From an uncultured Bacteroidales bacterium (GTDB lineage: Bacteria; Bacteroidota; Bacteroidia; Bacteroidales; Muribaculaceae), in NCBI GenBank assembly GCA_902781045.1, contig CACZHT010000027.1, positions 1 through 52,302 on the forward strand: a stretch of 52,302 nt of DNA, read 5' to 3'. Within the stretch, counting starts at the first letter, position 1, and every line of letters starts with the position of its first letter. This document shows, one piece after another, positions 24,868-32,314 of this stretch. Below the pieces are notes generated by a model that saw only the letters and a list, made by a program, of their open reading frames with translations, was not told where the DNA came from and made no database searches. A program made the translations under genes and the position numbers.

Positions 24868-26616
24868 ATGGAATATAATCTTAAGGAACTCGTTGCTTCA
24901 ATGTGGGAGCATAGAAAGAATAAAGATTTTGAGCGTAAAAGCTTGATGACCTCATATCGTGGATTATCTGTGAAAGCTAGTATAGGTATGACAGGGGTTA
25001 TATCAAGGATACCTTGGATTTCATATTGTGCAGAAGGCCAAGAAACTCAAAAAGGTATATATCCCGTTTTACTGTTCTATGGGACACCAGAATTCTTAGA
25101 GAAAAACAAAAACCATACCAAAGTCAAAAAGATAGTTTTAGCATATGGTGTAAGTGCAACTAAGACACCAGATATTTTGTGGGGAGCAGAAGTAGAGTAT
25201 AAGAAAACAATAGGAGATTCTTTTATTGACTGGGGATATGAAACATCTGATAACGGAATTAAAAAGTATAATTCTTCTTATGTCTATAAAACATATGATT
25301 GGACAGATGACGTTGATTATGATATAATTCAAAAAGATATAGATGCTTTAATTACAGTATATTTAGAAATTTTGGAGAATGCCGGTATAAAAACTCCCCC
25401 AACTATTCCATTAAAGAAAAATTTGTTTAATGCAAATATTTATTCTATAGTGGAAGTTTCTCAATCTATACTTCCTTATCGTTCCTATATCACCGCTATT
25501 AAATCTAAGCCATTCTTGCTGCTTGCTGGTATCTCTGGTACAGGTAAAAGCCGTATCGTGCGGGAATTGGCTCGTGCTTGTTGGGAAAAAGGTTCGACGG
25601 AATACGAAGACCCCAAACCTAAGAACTTTGAGATGGTGCAGGTGAAGCCAAACTGGCATGATTCGAGTGAGTTGATTGGCTATGTGAGTCGGGTGAGCGG
25701 TAGCCCCGTGTTTGTTGCAGGGGATTTCTTGAAGTTTGTGGCTAAAGCTTGGGAGAATCCTGAAGTGCCGCACTTCCTCTGCTTGGATGAAATGAATTTG
25801 GCTCCTGTTGAGCAGTATTTTGCGGAGTATCTAAGTGTGGTGGAGAGCCGCAAGGCTGATGAAAATGGCGTGATTACAACTGACCCCATCTTGAAGAAAA
25901 ACGGTGAGGATTGGTACAGAATCCTTACCAGCGAATTGACAAGTGATGAAAACGTTAGAAATCAATTCTTAAATGACGGTATCTGTATTCCTCAGAACCT
26001 CATCGTGGTGGGCACGGTGAATATGGATGAGACGACGTTCTCTTTCAGCCGTAAAGTGCTTGATCGCGCTATGACCATTGAGATGAACGAGGTGGACCTG
26101 TTTGGCGGACTGGATGACCGGCATGAGAAAATAGGTAAGCTGGAGGCTGGCAATTTGATAGGAACGACTGTGGAAGGCGTTGACGTCTATCGGGAGAATA
26201 AAAAGGTATGCGATACGGCATTGAATTACTTGCAGGCTGTTAACCTTAATTTGGATGGAACTCCATTCAAGGTGGCTTATCGTACCAGGAATGAGTTCCT
26301 GCTATATGTGGTGAACAATCTGCCTTATAATAAAGATAAAGATGGTAAGGAGATTCCGCAGCAGGAGGTGATTGCCCGTGCACTGGACGAGATAACGAGC
26401 ATGAAGATTCTCTCTCGCATTGAGGGCGATTCTGACAAGATTGGTAATTTGCTAGAAGAGCTTGAAAAAACTGTCAGCGAGCAGCTGAAAGATGTTTCTG
26501 GCAAGGACTATTCTGAAAAGAAGAATGACGGAGAGAAAGTCTATTCTGTTTCTTTGGCAAAATTGAAGGAAATGGAAGACCGTTTGAAGAGCGGCTACAC
26601 CAGTTTCTGGAGTTAA
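24868..26616 (+). CDS. McrB-like AAA+ GTPase/ATPase with DUF3578-type N-terminus
   Basis: 582 residues. The N-terminus (1-180) resembles the MrcB/DUF3578 specificity domain, with 'RIPWISYCAEGQETQKGIYPVLLFYG' as the telling segment. The AAA+ motor follows: Walker A 'AGISGTGKSRI' (GISGTGKS at 221-228), Walker B 'FLCLDEMNLAPVEQYFAEYL' (Asp307, Glu308), and 'VGTVNMDETTFSFSRKVLDRA', the place of the McrB NTxD-type signature. McrB motors translocate DNA and activate an McrC-type nuclease, here the next gene 6 bases on. Base composition changes inside the gene: AT-rich to about 25490, then near 46-48% GC. LlaJI-type R1 subunits are the closest known analogue. Confidence 0.85.
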   Translation: MEYNLKELVASMWEHRKNKDFERKSLMTSYRGLSVKASIGMTGVISRIPWISYCAEGQETQKGIYPVLLFYGTPEFLEKNKNHTKVKKIVLAYGVSATKTPDILWGAEVEYKKTIGDSFIDWGYETSDNGIKKYNSSYVYKTYDWTDDVDYDIIQKDIDALITVYLEILENAGIKTPPTIPLKKNLFNANIYSIVEVSQSILPYRSYITAIKSKPFLLLAGISGTGKSRIVRELARACWEKGSTEYEDPKPKNFEMVQVKPNWHDSSELIGYVSRVSGSPVFVAGDFLKFVAKAWENPEVPHFLCLDEMNLAPVEQYFAEYLSVVESRKADENGVITTDPILKKNGEDWYRILTSELTSDENVRNQFLNDGICIPQNLIVVGTVNMDETTFSFSRKVLDRAMTIEMNEVDLFGGLDDRHEKIGKLEAGNLIGTTVEGVDVYRENKKVCDTALNYLQAVNLNLDGTPFKVAYRTRNEFLLYVVNNLPYNKDKDGKEIPQQEVIARALDEITSMKILSRIEGDSDKIGNLLEELEKTVSEQLKDVSGKDYSEKKNDGEKVYSVSLAKLKEMEDRLKSGYTSFWS

Positions 26617-26622
26617 TCTGGC

Positions 26623-28806
26623 ATGGACTTACTGACCATACAACACGAAGATTTCACGATGTACGTTGAATGTACGAAGTTCGACGACATCTGGAATAAG
26701 GCGAAGAGTAATGTGGGAGAAAAGGATCTGCTTTCCACTTACACTTGGTCGGAGGGTGTTGTGTCGGTGGAACGGAATGGAGAACCGATTGAAGTAGGAG
26801 AGAAGGCTCCTGCCGTGTTCTTTGATAATGCGGAATACCCAGTTTGGGTGGATTTCAAGAAACCCGTGGCGAAGGCTCAATTCGGGTCTATGCTGCAAAG
26901 CGACAACGAGCGGTTTACGTTCAGGGGAAATACGCTGGCTGGCTTTATCAACTATGGCAATGATATCGGCAAGAGCGAACTGAACATTGTCTATCAGACG
27001 GGGACGGAAAGGAAACGATTCACTTTTGGCTATGAGGTGCTGAGTACGAAACTGAATTATCATGAGCACTGGAAGAAGATAATTGAGGACATCGAGCAGG
27101 AGTACCGTATGCTCTCGTTTGACTATCTGAGACGTACTTTCCATGGTTTCACACCTGATGAGAAAGGTGACACTCCAGAACTGATATGGTGGAATGTGTT
27201 TGCAAAAGAACAAGAGCGTTTCATTAAGGCATGTAAGAGCATCATTGAGCGTCCTCGCCGGCGTCTGCGTGGTTATGAGGTGTTTCTAAGGGCAGACAAA
27301 TTGAAGCGTGTGCCTGCCAACATTGAGAATGAGTTGGCAGAGCACAGAAAAGAGCCTGCACACCTGTATCGGGTTGAAGAACATGTTCAGTCGAATGATA
27401 CGCAGGAAAACCGCTTCCTGAAATATGCGCTTGGCCAGATTCTGGAGAAATATGAATCGCTGAAAAAGCGTATTGAGGCACTCAATGGCATTGCGGAGAT
27501 GGAGAGAGAAAAGATGCAGAAAATGTTGGATACATTGAAGCATCTGCAGCGAAATCCTTTCTTCCGCACGGTGGGGAGATTCAAGGGACTGAATCAGGAG
27601 AGTCTGGTGCTCCAACGGGCATCGGGATATAGTCAGGTGTATCGGACATGGAACTTGCTGCGGCGTGCCTATTCCCTGAAAGATGGTATCTATCGATTGC
27701 AGTCTAAGGATATTGCCACGCTCTACGAGATATGGTGCTTTATAGAGGTGAGCCATATCGTGAGGGATCAGTTGGGTATTACTCCCGAGGATGTGGAGCA
27801 GCGCAATCGCATGGAAATGAATGGTGTGTTTACTTGGGAACTGGGCAAGGGTGAACACTCGCGAATCCTTTTCAGGAAAGACGGAGTGGAACTGGCCAAA
27901 CTGGTCTATAATCCAAAACATACGACATGGGAGAATGACAGAACGGGCATCAAGAACCTTGTCGTCCCGACTGTTCCTCAAAAGCCGGACATCGTACTCC
28001 AATTATCGAAGGATGATGTTCAAAAAGGCATGAAGATGACTTATCTGTTTGATGCCAAATACAGGATAGACGGTAAGGTGAATGGAGTGGACTCACCACC
28101 AGATGATGCCATCAACCAGATGCATCGTTATCGTGATGCCATATACTATAAAGAAAACAATGAGGGTGATGCTGCCTTGAAGAAGGAGGTGATAGGCGGC
28201 TATATCTTGTTTCCTGGTGATGGCGAACCTGCAGATGTGCAGGTGGCTAACTTTTACAAAACCATCGGGCAGGTCAATATCGGTGCATTCCCTTTGCGGC
28301 CGAAAGACGAGAGGAACAGGATGTTGCTGGAGCATTTCATCCATGAGTTGATAGAGGCAAAAGCTGTGACTACGATTTCGCATGTGATTCCGCAAAAGGG
28401 AGCTTTTGTAGAAGTTGGCGACAGGGTCCTGATCGGTACAGTCAGGCCAAGCAGCAGAAAGAACTATAATAAGGATTTTGAGGAGGGGAAGGCAAAGTTA
28501 TACTATACGGGTGCTCAGTTCCCATCAACGATTATGCTTCATAACCTGCATTTCTTCATTCCATATTTTCCAGGCAAAGGCATCCGTGATGTGTATGAGA
28601 TAACAGGAGTCAGGACGATAACGGGGCGTGATGCCAAGCAGTTGGAAGGGACGGATGCTGTGGCTGATGATATTCGGCTTGCTTTTGATCTCACTTACAA
28701 TCGGAGTCTGTCAGATGATTTCATGAAGATTAAGACTGCCGGAATGATTAAGGATACCTTCCTTGACACCACATTTGATAAACTTTCAACCTTTATCAAT
28801 GGATAG
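26623..28806 (+). CDS. McrC-like nuclease (DUF2357, PD-(D/E)XK)
   Basis: 727 residues. The long N-terminal part has the DUF2357 look ('RRLRGYEVFLRADKLKRVPANIENE', 'NRFLKYALGQILEKYESLKKRI'). The nuclease core is 'PDIVLQLSKDD...MTYLFDAKYRIDG' with Asp456, Asp477 and Lys479 forming the D...DxK set, followed by 'DAINQMHRYRDAIYY'. A further domain of about 120 residues follows ('GTVRPSSRKNYNKDF...KLYYTGAQFPSTIML'), not recognised. It would cut DNA together with the McrB-like motor. A vsr remnant overlaps its last 8 bases. Confidence 0.85.
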   Translation: MDLLTIQHEDFTMYVECTKFDDIWNKAKSNVGEKDLLSTYTWSEGVVSVERNGEPIEVGEKAPAVFFDNAEYPVWVDFKKPVAKAQFGSMLQSDNERFTFRGNTLAGFINYGNDIGKSELNIVYQTGTERKRFTFGYEVLSTKLNYHEHWKKIIEDIEQEYRMLSFDYLRRTFHGFTPDEKGDTPELIWWNVFAKEQERFIKACKSIIERPRRRLRGYEVFLRADKLKRVPANIENELAEHRKEPAHLYRVEEHVQSNDTQENRFLKYALGQILEKYESLKKRIEALNGIAEMEREKMQKMLDTLKHLQRNPFFRTVGRFKGLNQESLVLQRASGYSQVYRTWNLLRRAYSLKDGIYRLQSKDIATLYEIWCFIEVSHIVRDQLGITPEDVEQRNRMEMNGVFTWELGKGEHSRILFRKDGVELAKLVYNPKHTTWENDRTGIKNLVVPTVPQKPDIVLQLSKDDVQKGMKMTYLFDAKYRIDGKVNGVDSPPDDAINQMHRYRDAIYYKENNEGDAALKKEVIGGYILFPGDGEPADVQVANFYKTIGQVNIGAFPLRPKDERNRMLLEHFIHELIEAKAVTTISHVIPQKGAFVEVGDRVLIGTVRPSSRKNYNKDFEEGKAKLYYTGAQFPSTIMLHNLHFFIPYFPGKGIRDVYEITGVRTITGRDAKQLEGTDAVADDIRLAFDLTYNRSLSDDFMKIKTAGMIKDTFLDTTFDKLSTFING

Positions 28807-29368
28807 GCTTTCACCACAGCAGAGACACGCCAACACATCAGCCAACGATAAGGACACAAAGCCAGAGATGGTCGTGCGACGTTACCTATGGGGCATGGAT
28901 TCCGTTATCGGTTGAATCATCCACGACTGCCTGGGAAGTCTGATATCGTGATGCGAAAGTACAGGACGTACATCTTCGTGAATGGATGATTCTGGCATGG
29001 CCACCATGTAAGCCTTATCTCACCCCCCTACCCAAAGACGAGGGGGCAAAAAGAATTGACAATTCCGAGTGTTGCAAGATTCCGAAGACGAACCAGGAGT
29101 TTTGGGTGGCGAAGATTCGAAGAAATCAGGAGCGTGACATTCAATTACAACATCAACTTGCTTTATATAGACTGGCACACAATCACCATTTGGGAATGTG
29201 AACTGAAACCGAGGTGCAGAAAAGACTTTGAAATCATTGACGTTTACTCTCAATAGGATTTTCCTTCAAGACCATTGTTTCAAGAAGTATGAGATACCAG
29301 AGAAAGAACCTATGATGGCGGCAGAAGATATAGCCGACTATAATAAAAAGAATATAAATGACGTTTGA
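28799..29368 (+). pseudogene. Decayed Vsr (very short patch repair) endonuclease
   Basis: The ATG at 28799 overlaps the mcrC-like stop. Frame 1 reads 'MDRLSPQQRHANTSANDKDT' and 'KPEMVVRRYLWGM', then stops at 28914. A frameshift restores 'FRYRLNHPRLPGKSDIVMRK' and 'YRTYIFVNG', where the expected Cys of the GCFWHGH motif is a TGA, then 'FWHGHH'. After an apparent insertion of about 60 bases comes 'KIPKTNQEFWVAKIRRNQER', and in another frame 'DWHTITIWECELKPR'. The order and content are those of Vsr, which repairs T:G mismatches made by deamination of 5-methylcytosine. At least two frameshifts and one nonsense codon make it non-functional. Confidence 0.85.
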
Positions 29369-29377
29369 ATAGTTAAT

Positions 29378-29746
29378 ATGACCATACAAGAAATAACAAT
29401 CCCGCAAGGAAGACCAGACTTTTGACTGCAAAAGCATTCAAATAGAGCCGAAGGCATTGGCTGTGCCCATCGTGGCATTTGCCAATGCGGATGGTGGCGT
29501 AATAGCCATTGGGTATCGGATAAAACTCGGAAGATTGAAGGGGTTGACCAGTATACGGAGAAGTTGAACGAACTGCTGCGTGTGCCGTTTGATTTCTGCA
29601 ATCCGTCAGTTCCTGTGAATTGTTCATACCTGCCTTGCACGGATAAGGATGGGAATGAGAACCGTATCTTGTTGATGGAGATTCCTGCCAGCTCGTTGTC
29701 GGTGCATTCCAGCACATTCCGCACGAAGACAAAAGCAATTGATTGA
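29378..29746 (+). pseudogene. Fragment of an AlbA_2/Schlafen-type DNA-binding protein
   Basis: The ATG at 29378 opens 'MTIQEITIPQGRPDF' and hits a stop. After a shift the frame reads 'FDCKSIQIEPKALAVPIVAF' and 'ANADGGVIAIG', then in a third frame 'DKTRKIEGVDQYTEKLNELL' and 'RVPFDFCNPSVP'. This is the N-terminal AlbA_2 domain seen in Bacteroidales putative regulators. The end ('SVHSSTFRTKTKAID') departs from the family, so the C-terminus is lost. Two frameshifts and truncation mark it as dead. Confidence 0.75.
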
Positions 29747-29854
29747 CAAGCGATTGCAATTTTGTATCAAAAAAAGTTGCTCAAATTTTTGAATTTTTTT
29801 CAAAATCTACCTAATTAATGAGTGCAATGTTTAACTTTTAAAAAGGTCACGACT

Positions 29855-30085
29855 ATGAAGAAAATCTCAAGCACCACCACCTTATGCACGCATTCCTATT
29901 CCCTGTTCAAAGCCATGCGCCGTTTCATCACCCGCCAGCACATCAACGCAACCGTCTACCGTTGTTTCGGAACCTTCAACATCAAGCTCATCGACCTTGA
30001 CCACTCTCAAGTCGACGAGCTGCTAAGCCATCTCACCAGCAAGCTGAACCTTGTACCTGCATCACAATATGCTGCAGCCGCTTAG
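29855..30085 (+). CDS. Small hypothetical protein
   Basis: 76 residues from the ATG at 29855, starting 'MKKISSTTTLCTHSYSLFKAMRRFITRQHIN'. It is basic in the first half and has no membrane segment or known motif. A strong terminator overlaps its stop codon, which supports transcription of the frame. I do not recognise it; a product of the accessory region is the safest statement. Confidence 0.5.
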   Translation: MKKISSTTTLCTHSYSLFKAMRRFITRQHINATVYRCFGTFNIKLIDLDHSQVDELLSHLTSKLNLVPASQYAAAA

Positions 30086-30119
30086 ACCAGAATCGGCTTC
30101 TCAGGCCGATTCTGCTAAG
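30081..30119 (+). terminator. Terminator after the small hypothetical gene
   Basis: CAGAATCGGC (30088-30097) pairs with GCCGATTCTG (30105-30114), and CTTAG (30081-30085) pairs with CTAAG (30115-30119) across a 2-base bulge. A T-rich run follows. The stop codon lies in the left arm. Confidence 0.85.
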
Positions 30120-30121
30120 GG

Positions 30122-30153
30122 TTTGCTTTTTTCAAGTTTTTTTATTATATTTG
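30122..30153 (+). promoter_or_regulatory. Promoter for the nucleotidase
   Basis: TTTG at 30122-30125, a 20-base spacer and TATATTTG at 30146-30153. The -33 element lies in the T-rich tail of the preceding terminator. Confidence 0.7.
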
Positions 30154-30195
30154 TATCTATAAAAAATACAATCAACATCTTACACACTAAAACAA

Positions 30196-30693
30196 ATGAG
30201 CAAGAAAATAGTTTACATCGACATGGACAATGTGCTGGTCGACTTCAAGAGTGGACTCGATCAAGTGCCCGAAGAGATTAAAGCAAAGTATGCCGACGAC
30301 GGCCACGGCAAGTGCATTTATGATGAGATTCCGGGTCTCTTCGGCCCGATGCTTCCCATGCCTGGTGCCATCGAGGCCGTGCATGAGCTGAGCAAGCACT
30401 TCGACCTCTATATCTTGAGCACCGCACCGTGGAACAACCTGAGCGCTTGGACCGACAAGGTCAAATGGGTGCAGCACCACTTTGGCGCCGGCCGGGACTC
30501 CATCTTCTACAAGCGACTCATTATTTCCCATCACAAGGACCTGAATCGGGGCGACTACCTGATTGACGATCGCCCCAAGAACGGCGCCAAGGAGTTTGCG
30601 GGCGAGTGGATTCATTTCGGCTCGACACAGTTCCCCGACTGGCCCACCGTAGTCAATTATCTGCTGAATCAGATTTCATCTAGTCAAGATTAA
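30196..30693 (+). CDS. 5'(3')-deoxyribonucleotidase (NT5C type)
   Basis: 165 residues, a HAD-fold phosphatase. The DxD motif is 'YIDMDNVLVDF' (Asp9 and Asp11), the second motif 'DLYILSTAPW', and the last acids are in 'YLIDDRPKNGAKEF'. 'STAPWNNLSAWTDKVKWVQHHF' is characteristic of the NT5C group, which removes phosphate from deoxynucleoside monophosphates. In phages and defence islands such enzymes can adjust nucleotide pools; whether this one is housekeeping or accessory is not clear. The gene at 30715 follows after 21 bases and may be cotranscribed. Confidence 0.85.
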   Translation: MSKKIVYIDMDNVLVDFKSGLDQVPEEIKAKYADDGHGKCIYDEIPGLFGPMLPMPGAIEAVHELSKHFDLYILSTAPWNNLSAWTDKVKWVQHHFGAGRDSIFYKRLIISHHKDLNRGDYLIDDRPKNGAKEFAGEWIHFGSTQFPDWPTVVNYLLNQISSSQD

Positions 30694-30714
30694 AACCGTT
30701 AAAAATAAACATTC

Positions 30715-31143
30715 ATGAAGAAAAATGAAGAAAAAGTGGCCAACACCCTGCCGCATGTTCAAGAAAAGGGGTCAATCAAATTAAGGATGTCATTTTTCTA
30801 TGGTTATGATCTCGACGAACTGCCCATCGAGGGTGGCTGGGGTTATGGCAAGGACGACGCTGTGGTGTTCGCCACCGACGATTCGATGGAGTGCATCGGC
30901 CTGGAGTACGAAATCGCTGAAATGCGTTCACGGTTTGAAGTGAACGCACTCGATGATCAGCACCCCGAGAAAGACCTCTATTTTGAAAGTTTTCACCCCT
31001 TGCGACAAAGCCTGATGGAAATCGATGGCACACCCTACGATGTGATTGAAGGCGAAGTCACCGTGCTCGATGATGATGACAATGCGACAAAATATCGCAC
31101 CGAGTGCTGGTTCAACATCAAGAGTTTTTTCGGAAAACACTAA
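30715..31143 (+). CDS. Hypothetical acidic protein
   Basis: 142 residues, acidic, no signal peptide or membrane segment. Segments such as 'GYDLDELPIEGGWGYGKDDAVVFATDD' and 'EVTVLDDDDNATKYRTECWFNIKSFFG' suggest a compact beta-rich domain. I do not recognise the family. It follows the nucleotidase closely and is probably in the same transcript. Confidence 0.6.
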   Translation: MKKNEEKVANTLPHVQEKGSIKLRMSFFYGYDLDELPIEGGWGYGKDDAVVFATDDSMECIGLEYEIAEMRSRFEVNALDDQHPEKDLYFESFHPLRQSLMEIDGTPYDVIEGEVTVLDDDDNATKYRTECWFNIKSFFGKH

Positions 31144-31250
31144 GTCTGTCGCTCCATGCCATCGCACCGATGAAAAAAAATGGCGACAATCATTAATTTT
31201 TTTAAGATTTGTTGCTATATTTATATAGTGATAAATTCTTTAAAATAGAC

Positions 31251-32183
31251 ATGAAAATGAAAACAGTAAACGAATCAGCACTGCAACAACTCAACGCGGC
31301 ACGCACTGGCACGCCTGAAGAGCAGAAGGCTTATCTGCAGGCACTCAACACCCCCAGCGATGAGCTATGTGTCGTGCTCAACACTATGATGAACGACGAC
31401 GACCTCAATTGGCTCAAACCGCTCGCCCTTGAACTGTTCCTGCCCGCCGTCGATATTGTCTTTGAAGGCATGGGCCGCAAATGCAAAGTATGGGAACAAG
31501 AGTTCCTCGACGAGGACACCAATGAGATGGTGCCTGTTCTTCGTTGTGAGTGTGAGCAAAGTATGCTTCTTTCGGCTATTTATAACAATGGTGTGTTATT
31601 ATATTCAGGAGCTTGTGTTCCCGCAATGGGCAAATGTGGCAATTTCCAGCAGGATGACACATGGAGCATTCAGCCAGCGGCTTATAGTGAGACATTCATG
31701 GCACGTTTTGCGCAATACCAGTGCATTGGCACAATGAGTGCTGGCGAAGCGTTCTTGAATGCTAAATGCGACTACTATAATTCTAGCCGAGGCATCGAGG
31801 AAGATGAAATAATTCTGGCCGTTTCGGGTGTCCACAAAAGCAATATTGCGAGGCACATCAGGCTCCTGGTAGCGGTCGAGCAGCCACTTTCCACTGCCAC
31901 TCAGCGAGGCGTCGTGCCAGCCCCGCCCGCCCTCGTCGATGCGAATGCGCTCCCCTGTGTCGACATTGACAGTAAAGACGTTGCAGCCAATGGGGTTCAC
32001 CTCATTGCCAGCAAAAATCACATTGTGCTTGTGGGCATCAAATCCAAGCAGATTCATCACCACCCAGTGACTGGAAGTGAGTTGCCTGAGCATCTTTCCA
32101 TCGGAGCTAAGAGTTACCATGATTTAAATAAGGGCCATTTTATAGGTGGACTTGTCGATGACTTGATATGCTATTTGTTGTAA
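31251..32183 (+). CDS. Chimeric hypothetical frame: unknown N-terminus fused to antisense DPP IV sequence
   Basis: 311 residues from the ATG at 31251. Residues 1 to about 180 ('NESALQQLNAARTGTPEEQK', 'MMNDDDLNWLKPLALELFLP') look like a real but unrecognised protein. From about 31794 the plus-strand translation is merely the antisense of a minus-strand DPP IV fragment, so the C-terminal 40% has no evolutionary meaning of its own. The native 3' end of the gene seems to have been replaced. Whether the fused product is made or folds is unknown. Confidence 0.5.
   Translation: MKMKTVNESALQQLNAARTGTPEEQKAYLQALNTPSDELCVVLNTMMNDDDLNWLKPLALELFLPAVDIVFEGMGRKCKVWEQEFLDEDTNEMVPVLRCECEQSMLLSAIYNNGVLLYSGACVPAMGKCGNFQQDDTWSIQPAAYSETFMARFAQYQCIGTMSAGEAFLNAKCDYYNSSRGIEEDEIILAVSGVHKSNIARHIRLLVAVEQPLSTATQRGVVPAPPALVDANALPCVDIDSKDVAANGVHLIASKNHIVLVGIKSKQIHHHPVTGSELPEHLSIGAKSYHDLNKGHFIGGLVDDLICYLL
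31794..32120 (-). pseudogene. Fragment of a dipeptidyl peptidase IV-type propeller, minus strand
   Basis: The minus strand reads 'MVTLSSDGKMLRQLTSSHWV', 'VMNLLGFDAHKHNVIFAGNE', 'RGWHDASLSGSGKWLLDRYQ' and 'EPDVPRNIAFVDTRNGQNY'. These are the style of the N-terminal beta-propeller of DPP IV/S9B peptidases in Bacteroidales. About 109 codons remain. No signal peptide, no further propeller blades and no hydrolase domain are present, and a stop lies just upstream of the first Met. Edges are approximate. Confidence 0.7.
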
Positions 32184-32218
32184 ATGAGGCAAATAAGATT
32201 TTCACACCTTCGGAAAAG

Positions 32219-32254
32219 TCAGCCATTTTCAAAAAAAAACTCAAAAATGGCTGA
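32219..32254 (+). terminator. Inverted repeat with T run upstream of ATPase copy 2
   Basis: TCAGCCATTTT (32219-32229) and AAAATGGCTGA (32244-32254) are exact complements around a 14-base loop, followed by TTTTTCTTT. It may terminate the upstream chimeric gene. It also sits just before the ATPase promoter, like the inverted repeats before ATPase copy 1. Confidence 0.7.
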
Positions 32255-32284
32255 TTTTTCTTTCGTATTTTGAGAAATTCTCTG

Positions 32285-32292
32285 TATCTTTG
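32285..32292 (+). promoter_or_regulatory. -7 box of ATPase copy 2
   Basis: TATCTTTG, 22 bases before the ATG at 32315. The sequence and distance are the same as for ATPase copy 1. The -33 position reads TTTC. Confidence 0.65.
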
Positions 32293-32314
32293 CATAACAA
32301 AAAGCAACATTGAT

